From Cellvibrionales bacterium UBA3090 (GTDB taxonomy: Bacteria > Pseudomonadota > Gammaproteobacteria > Pseudomonadales > Porticoccaceae), in the NCBI GenBank assembly GCA_002367235.1, contig DFBC01000014.1, positions 1 through 12,366 on the forward strand: 12,366 nucleotides of DNA, read 5' to 3'. The position numbers and the translations under genes are program-made. Shown here piece by piece: positions 6,270 to 12,366 of the stretch (positions are counted from its first letter, which is position 1; each line of letters opens with the position of its first letter). The notes beneath the pieces are model-generated. The model saw only the letters and a program-made list of their open reading frames with translations. It ran no database searches and was not told the DNA's origin.

Positions 6270-8870
6270 TCAGGCCTCTGTCTCAGCACCAGCCACATCA
6301 CTTTTGACTGAGTCTTCATCACTCACGTCGCCGACAACAGGCTCTTGTTCTTCAATACGAGCCAGACCAACCAGCGTCTCGCTTTCCTTGAGGCGAATCA
6401 CTCTAACGCCTTGAGTATTGCGACCCAACACAGAGATTTCTTCACTGCGAGTTCGCACCATCGTGCCTTGGTCTGAAATCAACATGATTTCATCACCTTC
6501 AAACAGCTGTACAGCACCGACTAGAGGACCATTTCTGTCACTGACTTGCATCGCTATCATTCCCTTGCCGCCTCGGCCTTTAGTCGGAAATTCAGTCAAT
6601 GCCGTTCTTTTACCATAGCCATTGGTGGAGACAGTCAACACTCGGCCATGCTCTTCAGGGATAACCATTGAGAGCACCTGATATCCCTCGGGCAAACGCA
6701 TGCCTCGAACACCTTTCGATACCCGCCCCATCGCTCTCACATCCGATTCGGCAAAGCGGACCGCTTTACCTTCACTGCTAAACAGCATGACATCACAATT
6801 GCCATCCGTTATCGCTGTACCCACCAGATAATCCCCATCGACCAAATCAACCGCACGCAATCCAACGCTACGAGGACGAGAATATTGATCAAGCGAGGTT
6901 TTCTTCACCGTACCATTAGCGGTAGCCATAATGACAAAGCGATCATCGCTGTACTCATCGACAGGAAGGATAGAGCTAATACGCTCATTCTCATCCAATG
7001 GCAGTAGATTAACCATCGGGCGACCACGAGAGTTACGCCCAGCGAGAGGGATTTGATAGACCTTGAGCCAGTAAACTTTACCCAAGTTGGTAAAACAAAG
7101 AATGGTGCTATGAGTACTAGCAATCAATAGATGCTCGACAAAGTCCTCATCCTTAACTGCTGTTGCTGATTTACCCATCCCGCCACGTCGCTGCGCCTGA
7201 TAATCACTCAGTGGCTGGGTCTTCGCATAACCACCATGGGAGATCGTGACCACGCGATCTTCTTCTGTAATCAAGTCTTCAACCGTCAGATCGTGCTGAG
7301 ATTCTACAATCTCACTACGACGATCATCACCAAACTCTTCGCTAACAACTTCCAATTCTTCACGGATAAGCTGCATCAGAACATTGGCATCACCAAGAAT
7401 ATTCAAATACTCAATAATTTCGTCGAGTTTCTCTTGGTACTCTGAGAGCAACTTGTCGTGCTCCATACCCGTTAGACGGTGTAAACGTAATTCCAGTATG
7501 GCTTGAGCCTGCGCCGGAGACAGATAGTACTGACCGTCACGCATACCATAGCTTGGCTCCAGGCCTTCTGGACGACTGGCATCACTACCAGCACGCTCTA
7601 AAAATTGAGCAGCGGTACTGGCATCCCAACCCCGGACAATCAAACGTTCTTTAGCTTCCGCCGGAGACGTTGAAGACTTAATCAGCTCAATGACCTGATC
7701 GATATTGGCAATAGCAACGGCCAAACCTTCCAGGATATGACCTCGCTCTCTGGCCTTGCGCAACAGGTATACAGTACGACGTGTAACTACTTCACGACGG
7801 TGGCGAACAAACGCCTCCAACATTTCCTTCAGATTAAGGGTTCTTGGTTGCCCATCGACCAAAGCAACAATATTGATCCCGAATACGTTCTGGAGCTGGG
7901 TCTGGGCATACAAGTTATTAAGAACAACCTCGCCCACTTCACCCCTTTTAAGCTCGATAACAACTCTCAGGCCATCTTTATCTGACTCATCTCTCAGCTC
8001 GGAAATGCCTTCAATCTTCTTTTCTTTAACCAGTTCGGCAATTCTCTCGATCAGACGAGCCTTATTCAATTGGTAGGGAAGCTCTGTAATGATAATAGTC
8101 TCACGACTCGTTTTTTCATTAACTTCCACTACCGCACGAGCACGCACATAAATACGCCCACGACCAGTGCGGTATGCCTGAATGATGCCCGCTCTGCCAT
8201 TGATAATGGCCGCCGTTGGAAAATCAGGACCAGGGATATACTCCATTAATTCATCAATGGTTATATCGGCATTTTCAATCAATGCCAGGCAGCCTTTAAC
8301 CACTTCTTTAAGATTATGGGGCGGAATATTCGTCGCCATACCCACGGCGATACCCGAAGAACCATTTACCAACAAATTAGGTACACGCGTTGGCAACACT
8401 TCCGGGATTAGTTCAGTACCATCATAGTTTTCTACGTAATCGACTGTTTCTTTATCCAAATCCGCCAACAGCGAGTGTGCTATTTTGGCCATCCGAATTT
8501 CGGTGTAACGCATAGCCGCAGCAGAATCACCATCTACAGAACCAAAGTTACCCTGCCCATCCACAAGCATGTAACGAAGCGAGAAAGGCTGAGCCATTCG
8601 TACAATAGTGTCGTACACAGCCGAATCACCATGTGGGTGATACTTACCAATCACGTCACCGACAACCCTCGCAGATTTTTTATAGGACTTATTCCAATCG
8701 TTATTGAGCACACTCATGGCAAAGAGCACACGACGGTGCACAGGCTTGAGACCATCTCTGACATCTGGCAGTGCCCGGCCAACAATAACGCTCATCGCGT
8801 AATCGAGGTAGGACTGTCGCAATTCGTCTTCGATGTTAACGGGTAGGATTTCTTTAGCTAACTCGCCCAT
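6270..8870 (-). CDS. gyrA: DNA gyrase subunit A
   Basis: GyrA is the DNA-cleaving subunit of gyrase (A2B2), which adds negative supercoils using ATP hydrolysed by GyrB. The 866 residues match the family. The N-terminus PVNIEDELRQSYLDYAMSVI (10-29) is typical. The catalytic tyrosine is Tyr122 in AAMRYTEIR. The quinolone pocket reads GDSAVYD (81-87), with wild-type Ser83 and Asp87, so no classic resistance change is seen. The C-terminal beta-pinwheel starts around 535. Its DNA-wrapping GyrA-box reads QRRGGMG (560-566) instead of the usual QRRGGKG, the one oddity. A second, similar loop GRGGKG lies at 765-770. The end is acidic (about 838-866), as in other gammaproteobacterial GyrA tails. The start codon has only a weak ribosome binding site. 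It heads the minus-strand block, divergent from the deaminase gene. Confidence 0.98.
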   Translation of the reverse strand: MGELAKEILPVNIEDELRQSYLDYAMSVIVGRALPDVRDGLKPVHRRVLFAMSVLNNDWNKSYKKSARVVGDVIGKYHPHGDSAVYDTIVRMAQPFSLRYMLVDGQGNFGSVDGDSAAAMRYTEIRMAKIAHSLLADLDKETVDYVENYDGTELIPEVLPTRVPNLLVNGSSGIAVGMATNIPPHNLKEVVKGCLALIENADITIDELMEYIPGPDFPTAAIINGRAGIIQAYRTGRGRIYVRARAVVEVNEKTSRETIIITELPYQLNKARLIERIAELVKEKKIEGISELRDESDKDGLRVVIELKRGEVGEVVLNNLYAQTQLQNVFGINIVALVDGQPRTLNLKEMLEAFVRHRREVVTRRTVYLLRKARERGHILEGLAVAIANIDQVIELIKSSTSPAEAKERLIVRGWDASTAAQFLERAGSDASRPEGLEPSYGMRDGQYYLSPAQAQAILELRLHRLTGMEHDKLLSEYQEKLDEIIEYLNILGDANVLMQLIREELEVVSEEFGDDRRSEIVESQHDLTVEDLITEEDRVVTISHGGYAKTQPLSDYQAQRRGGMGKSATAVKDEDFVEHLLIASTHSTILCFTNLGKVYWLKVYQIPLAGRNSRGRPMVNLLPLDENERISSILPVDEYSDDRFVIMATANGTVKKTSLDQYSRPRSVGLRAVDLVDGDYLVGTAITDGNCDVMLFSSEGKAVRFAESDVRAMGRVSKGVRGMRLPEGYQVLSMVIPEEHGRVLTVSTNGYGKRTALTEFPTKGRGGKGMIAMQVSDRNGPLVGAVQLFEGDEIMLISDQGTMVRTRSEEISVLGRNTQGVRVIRLKESETLVGLARIEEQEPVVGDVSDEDSVKSDVAGAETEA

Positions 8871-8928
8871 ACTGCTGCTTATTCCCTTTGATGCCCACTA
8901 GCGACAAAGCCGCTAAAATAAGCGCGGG

Positions 8929-8937
8929 ATGATACCA
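8929..8937 (-). promoter_or_regulatory. Extended -10 promoter element for gyrA
   Basis: On the minus strand this reads TGGTATCAT, an extended -10 (TGN plus TATCAT). No good -35 is found at 16-18 bp spacing, so the TG extension probably compensates. The 7 bases after it are all G/C (CCCGCGC), a GC-rich discriminator. Transcription would begin near 8922, leaving a leader of about 50 nt before the gyrA ATG. Escherichia coli gyrA is transcribed more when DNA is relaxed; similar control here is an inference only. Confidence 0.5.
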
Positions 8938-8970
8938 CAAAATGTCCCATCTTCGTCCCCTATGTCCTTG

Positions 8971-8999
8971 TTTAATGATCTTTTTTGTGAGGGTATACT
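8971..8999 (+). promoter_or_regulatory. Sigma-70 promoter candidate for the mtaD-ubiG-mupP-yciK block
   Basis: A good -10 (TATACT, 8994-8999) lies 17 bp after a weak -35 (TTTAAT, 8971-8976). An alternative -35, TTGTTT (8968-8973), would leave a 20-bp spacer, which is too long. The start point would be near 9006, giving a leader of about 30 nt that includes the AAGGAA ribosome binding site at 9020-9025. It is divergent from the gyrA promoter, with the two -10 elements about 60 bp apart. Confidence 0.5.
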
Positions 9000-9035
9000 G
9001 CCACATTCAGATGCCACCCAAGGAACAGCCACGCG

Positions 9036-10358
9036 ATGGCCACCACTTCTATCGATCTGCTTATCTCAGCACGCTGGATAATCCCTATCATCCCCAAGGG
9101 GAAAGTATTTGAAGACTGCTCAGTCGCTGTAGATCAGGGCAGAATTGTAGCCATCCTGCCAACCTCCGAGGCGGCGAGGACATACATTGCCAAGGAGTTT
9201 ATTGAGCTGCCGCATCACGTACTTATGCCAGGGCTCGTAAACGCTCACGGCCATGCAGCTATGACACTGCTCCGCGGCTATGCCGACGACCAACCCCTGC
9301 AAACGTGGCTCGAAAAACACATCTGGCCCACAGAACAACAATGGGTGTGCGAAGAATTTGTCAGAACCGGTGCTGAACTCGCTATAGCAGAGATGATTCG
9401 CAGCGGAACCAGCTGCTTCTCAGACATGTACTTCTTCCCGGACAGCACCGCAGATATTGCAAGCCACGCAGGGATGCGAAGCCAGATCACCTTCCCAGTC
9501 TTTGATTTCCCCTCAGCTTGGGGAAGGGGGCCAGATGACTACATCCATAAGGGACTCCAATTACGCGACGATTACAAAGACCGGGAACTTACTCGTATTG
9601 CTTTTGGACCCCATGCACCCTACACACTGTCTAACGGGCCACTAGAAAAAATTGCCACTTACGCAGAAGAACTGGATTGCTGTGTACAAATCCACCTTCA
9701 TGAAACGGAACAGGAAATTACCCATAGTTTGACAGAGCACGGCGTTAGACCAATACAGAGACTTGTTGAACTGGGGGTGCTCTCACCACTGTCTCAATGT
9801 GTTCATATGACCCAATTAGACGAAAATGACATAGCCACGCTAGTTGAATACAACGCCCACGTCATACATTGCCCCAAATCTAACCTCAAGCTGGCCAGCG
9901 GTTTTTGCCCAACAACAAAATTACTGGGCCAAGGTATTAATACAGCACTAGGCACCGATGGCGCGGCCAGCAACAACACTCTGGATATGTTTGGAGAATT
10001 ATCTACAGCAGCACTGATTGCCAAAGCAGTATCTGGTGACGCAGGCAGCATTGATGCTCACACCGCATTACAGATGGCAACGATCAATGGCGCCAAGGCA
10101 ATGGGCTGGGACGATCAAATTGGCAGCATTGAATGCGGGAAAAACGCCGACTTGACCGCTGTAGATCTCGGGACAATTGAATCAGAACCACTGTATAATC
10201 CCGCCTCTCAGTTAGTGTATACCAACTCAGGTAGCCGAGTAAGCCACCTTTGGGTCAACGGTGTCGCCCTAATGCTGGACAGACAATTAAAAACTCTGAA
10301 CGAGCACGAAATACTTACCAAGGCACGACAGTGGCGACGAAAAATTGCCAACGGTTAA
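9036..10358 (+). CDS. mtaD: 5-methylthioadenosine/S-adenosylhomocysteine deaminase-like amidohydrolase (TRZ/ATZ family)
   Basis: This 440-residue protein belongs to the metal-dependent amidohydrolase superfamily. Expected metal and catalytic residues are visible: the HxH pair His71 and His73 in NAHGHAAMTLLRG, GPHAPYT (191-197), His220 and Glu223 in HLHETEQE, His278 in HCPKSN, and Asp308 in GTDGAASNN. This set fits the deaminase branch acting on methylthioadenosine or S-adenosylhomocysteine. The orthologue position beside ubiG matches PA3170 of Pseudomonas aeruginosa, a methylthioadenosine deaminase. The likely reaction is hydrolytic deamination of MTA to methylthioinosine in the cytoplasm; related guanine or chlorohydrolase activities cannot be excluded. 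The start is supported by AAGGAA 10-11 nt upstream. mtnA, the neighbour in Pseudomonas, is missing here. A 42-bp gap precedes ubiG. Confidence 0.85.
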   Translation: MATTSIDLLISARWIIPIIPKGKVFEDCSVAVDQGRIVAILPTSEAARTYIAKEFIELPHHVLMPGLVNAHGHAAMTLLRGYADDQPLQTWLEKHIWPTEQQWVCEEFVRTGAELAIAEMIRSGTSCFSDMYFFPDSTADIASHAGMRSQITFPVFDFPSAWGRGPDDYIHKGLQLRDDYKDRELTRIAFGPHAPYTLSNGPLEKIATYAEELDCCVQIHLHETEQEITHSLTEHGVRPIQRLVELGVLSPLSQCVHMTQLDENDIATLVEYNAHVIHCPKSNLKLASGFCPTTKLLGQGINTALGTDGAASNNTLDMFGELSTAALIAKAVSGDAGSIDAHTALQMATINGAKAMGWDDQIGSIECGKNADLTAVDLGTIESEPLYNPASQLVYTNSGSRVSHLWVNGVALMLDRQLKTLNEHEILTKARQWRRKIANG

Positions 10359-10400
10359 CAGCGCCTAAATATCGAACAACAATCATACCGGAATACATTA

Positions 10401-11108
10401 ATGTCAGAACTCAATATCGACCGCGCTGAAATAGCCAAATTTGAAGCTTTGGCAAGTCGCTGGTGGGATCAGGAAAGTGAATTCAAGCCACTTCACGACA
10501 TCAATCCTCTAAGAGCTAACTGGGTAGACCAACACTCGCCCGTAGCCGAATGCACACTGCTAGATATTGGGTGTGGTGGCGGCATTCTGGCCGAATCAAT
10601 GGCACACAGGGGCGCAGAGGTCACCGGTATTGATATGGGCAAAGCACCACTAGCTGTAGCTCAATTGCACAGTTTGGAAACTGGTATTTCAGTCAATTAT
10701 CAACAGTGCACTGCTGAGGAAATGGCCGACCAGCATCCAGGAGAATACGACATCGTTACCTGCCTGGAAATGCTTGAGCACGTTCCAGACCCAAGCTCCG
10801 TCATTGCCGCCTGCGCCAAACTGGTAAAGCCTGGTGGACACCTCTACTTTTCGACAATTAACCGCAACCCAAAAGCCTATCTCTTTGCGGTTATTGGTGC
10901 CGAATATTTGCTAAAAATGCTGCCTAAAGGCACCCATGATTACGGAAAATTTATTCGCCCTTCAGAACTGTGTCACTGGATTAGGGAGTGCGACCTTGAA
11001 CTACAAACCATGACAGGTATGGTCTACAACCCTCTAACTAAAAATTATCGCCTCGACGATAATAATGTAGATGTAAACTATCTTGTCTACGCACGAAAGC
11101 CCGTCTGA
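10401..11108 (+). CDS. ubiG: Ubiquinone biosynthesis O-methyltransferase
   Basis: UbiG performs both SAM-dependent O-methylations in ubiquinone synthesis, at the membrane surface within the Ubi complex. The 235-residue protein has the family N-terminus EIAKFEALASRWWD (10-23) and FKPLHDINPLR (28-38). SAM motif I is LLDIGCGGGILAESMA (53-68), with the acidic GIDMG (76-80) after it. CLEMLEHVPDP (121-131) and LVKPGGHLYFSTINRN (141-156) follow. The segment AYLFAVIGAEYLLKMLPKGTHDYGKFI (about 159-185) matches the amphipathic insertion that contacts membrane lipid in the Escherichia coli enzyme. The ATG is preceded by a modest GGAA. Its TGA stop shares one base with the next ATG (TGATG), implying coupled translation. 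In Escherichia coli ubiG also lies divergent to gyrA, so this neighbourhood is old, with the deaminase in between. Confidence 0.97.
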   Translation: MSELNIDRAEIAKFEALASRWWDQESEFKPLHDINPLRANWVDQHSPVAECTLLDIGCGGGILAESMAHRGAEVTGIDMGKAPLAVAQLHSLETGISVNYQQCTAEEMADQHPGEYDIVTCLEMLEHVPDPSSVIAACAKLVKPGGHLYFSTINRNPKAYLFAVIGAEYLLKMLPKGTHDYGKFIRPSELCHWIRECDLELQTMTGMVYNPLTKNYRLDDNNVDVNYLVYARKPV

Positions 11109-11788
11109 TGCCTGACATCAAGCAATCCAGGTCCCCACGGTTTCAGGCTGTCTTATTTGACCTTGACGGGACGCTACTCGACACAGCCCCAGACTTTTTA
11201 ACGGCAACAAACTTACTACTAGCTAGAAAAAGATTACCTCTGCTACCGGCAGAAAGCATTCGCCAACTAGTTACTCATGGTTCAGCGGGCATCGTAAAAA
11301 AAGTGTTTGCACTGGATGAGCAGCACCCTGAGTTTGAACCTATTCGCCAAGAGCTGCTATCGCTCTACATGGCTAATTTGGCAGATCAAACCCATCCATT
11401 TACAGGTATCACAGAATTACTCCACATACTGGGTGAGAACCAGATTCCATGGGGAATCGTCACCAACAAGCCCGAGACTTACACACGGGCAATTTTGGAG
11501 CAACTACCACTATCTCCACCTCCAGCCACGATTATCTGCCCCGACCATGTGAGCAAAACCAAACCTGATCCAGAATCAGTCGTTTTGGCCTGCAAGCAGG
11601 TCGGAATTTCACCAGGTGATACGGTATATATCGGGGACCACCAGCGAGACATAGAAGCGGGGCGACGCGCGGGAACCACTACCATTGCCGCAGCATATGG
11701 CTACATTGATCAAAATGAAGATCCAACCCTATGGGGTGCGGACCACACCGTCAGTTGTGCCACCCAACTGCTAGAGCTCATACTTTAA
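11108..11788 (+). CDS. mupP: HAD-family phosphatase, probable N-acetylmuramic acid 6-phosphate phosphatase (MupP)
   Basis: This 226-residue cytoplasmic HAD hydrolase resembles phosphoglycolate phosphatase. Motif I is FDLDGTLLDT (17-26) with nucleophile Asp18 and acid/base Asp20. Motif II is VTNKPE (118-123), motif III is Lys152 in KTKPDP, and motif IV is GDHQRDIEAG (176-185) with Asp177 and Asp181. A helical cap lies at roughly 27-95. Annotation pipelines often call such genes gph. The position directly behind ubiG and before a YciK-type gene matches PA3172 of Pseudomonas, whose orthologue MupP dephosphorylates MurNAc-6-phosphate in the AnmK-MupP-AmgK-MurU recycling route to UDP-MurNAc, the fosfomycin-tolerant bypass. 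The function is inferred from this synteny. Phosphoglycolate is the main alternative substrate. Translation is likely coupled to ubiG by the TGATG overlap. Confidence 0.82.
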   Translation: MPDIKQSRSPRFQAVLFDLDGTLLDTAPDFLTATNLLLARKRLPLLPAESIRQLVTHGSAGIVKKVFALDEQHPEFEPIRQELLSLYMANLADQTHPFTGITELLHILGENQIPWGIVTNKPETYTRAILEQLPLSPPPATIICPDHVSKTKPDPESVVLACKQVGISPGDTVYIGDHQRDIEAGRRAGTTTIAAAYGYIDQNEDPTLWGADHTVSCATQLLELIL

Positions 11789-11803
11789 GGAAAACCAAAC
11801 ATC

Positions 11804-12366
11804 ATGGATCCACAGAATTACAACGCCCCTGACAACCTGCTAAAAGACAAAGTTATTGCTGTCACCGGCGCGGGAGATGGCATTGGCGCTGCAGCAGCAA
11901 AAACCTTTGCAGCTCATGGTGCAACGGTCATTCTGATGGGGCGCACCGTACCTAAACTCGAACAGGTTTATGACGCCATTGAAGCTTCTGGTGGCCCACA
12001 ACCAGCGATTTATCCGATTTGCCTAGAAGGCGCATCCGAAACAGACTACGAGGAGATGCATGACCGCCTTCAGGAGAACTTCGGCAAATTGGATGGATTG
12101 CTTCACAACGCGGGAGAACTTGGCCAACGCACACCAATTGCCAACTACAAATTAAGCACCTGGCAGAAAGTCATGCAGGTCAATGTCACCGCTGAATTTA
12201 TGCTGACTAAAGCATTGCTGCCATTACTGGAAAAATCCGACAGCGCCTCACTTATTTTCACCACATCAGGTGTGGGCAGGGTTGGAAAGCCTTTCTGGGG
12301 CGCTTACGCCGTATCAAAATTTGCCACCGAAGGAATGGCCCAGGTACTGGCAAATGAATTGGAGAC
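11804..12366 (+). CDS. yciK: YciK-family short-chain dehydrogenase/reductase, N-terminal 187 residues (3' end outside window)
   Basis: From the ATG at 11804 an open frame runs to the window end without a stop. It encodes a classical SDR Rossmann fold: the cofactor motif TGAGDGIG is at 21-28, HNAG at 101-104 (NNAG-like), QVNV at 125-128, Ser155 is the likely catalytic serine, and the YxxxK motif is Tyr168-Lys172 in WGAYAVSKFATEGM. The blocks TVILMGR, LDGLLHNAG, FMLTKALLPLLEKSD and WGAYA.SKFATEGM closely match Escherichia coli YciK. The full protein should be about 250 residues, so about a quarter is missing. The ribosome binding site AAGGAA (11787-11792) overlaps the mupP stop. The physiological substrate of YciK is not established. 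Location behind mupP matches PA3173 of Pseudomonas. Confidence 0.93.
   Translation, partial: MDPQNYNAPDNLLKDKVIAVTGAGDGIGAAAAKTFAAHGATVILMGRTVPKLEQVYDAIEASGGPQPAIYPICLEGASETDYEEMHDRLQENFGKLDGLLHNAGELGQRTPIANYKLSTWQKVMQVNVTAEFMLTKALLPLLEKSDSASLIFTTSGVGRVGKPFWGAYAVSKFATEGMAQVLANELE

Noticed and set aside
8625..8627. Possible quinolone-resistance substitution in GyrA
   Set aside because: Residues 83 and 87 are Ser and Asp, the sensitive wild-type pair.
8475..8846. A 123-codon open frame on the plus strand opposite the 5' end of gyrA
   Set aside because: It lies wholly within the highly conserved GyrA breakage-reunion domain on the other strand. It is a shadow frame with no supporting signal.
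8899..8924. Two alternative small hairpins in the gyrA leader, pairing CGCTA (8911-8915) with either TAGCG (8899-8903) or AGCG (8921-8924)
   Set aside because: The stems are only 5 and 4 bp with 6-7 nt loops, so chance occurrence is likely. No U-run or anti-Shine-Dalgarno arrangement supports a switch.
1..12366. Mobile elements, CRISPR arrays, tRNA/rRNA genes, defence or secretion systems
   Set aside because: Genes are contiguous, conserved housekeeping genes with short gaps. I saw no terminal inverted repeats, spaced direct repeats, tRNA-like cloverleaf, transposase or unusual composition.

Overview
The window is ordinary core chromosome of a gammaproteobacterium with moderate GC. Gene order and protein details point to the Pseudomonas/Cellvibrio side of the class rather than the enterics. 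The main signs are a fused TyrA-AroA protein inside the gyrA...pheA-hisC-tyrA/aroA-cmk-rpsA supraoperon, and a divergent methylthioadenosine deaminase-ubiG-mupP-yciK block next to gyrA. The genus cannot be fixed from sequence reading alone. No mobile element, CRISPR array, tRNA, rRNA or phage-like gene was seen, and no undescribed system was recognised.

Left arm (1-8870, minus strand, transcribed right to left): gyrA, pheA, hisC, tyrA-aroA, cmk and rpsA, the last truncated by the window start. Spacing is very tight from gyrA to cmk: 12 bp, 24 bp, a 1-base TGATG overlap, then a 4-base ATGA overlap. A 152-bp gap before rpsA carries weak promoter-like and hairpin elements. PheA (chorismate mutase/prephenate dehydratase), HisC-type aminotransferase, TyrA (prephenate dehydrogenase) and AroA (EPSP synthase) together supply chorismate and the terminal steps to phenylalanine and tyrosine. 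Cmk and S1 link this block to nucleotide metabolism and translation. Unlike the Pseudomonas arrangement, serC is absent between gyrA and pheA.

Centre (8871-9035): a 165-bp divergent promoter region. An extended -10 element faces gyrA and a good -10 (TATACT) faces the right arm.

Right arm (9036-12366, plus strand): a methylthioadenosine/S-adenosylhomocysteine deaminase-like amidohydrolase, ubiG (ubiquinone O-methyltransferase), a MupP-like HAD phosphatase (peptidoglycan recycling) and a YciK-family short-chain dehydrogenase cut off by the window end. ubiG and mupP overlap by one base. mtnA, which lies between gyrA and the deaminase in Pseudomonas aeruginosa, is not here.

The points most worth a second look are a Lys-to-Met change in the GyrA-box, the loss of serC and mtnA from an otherwise conserved neighbourhood, the divergent gyrA promoter architecture, and the rpsA leader.
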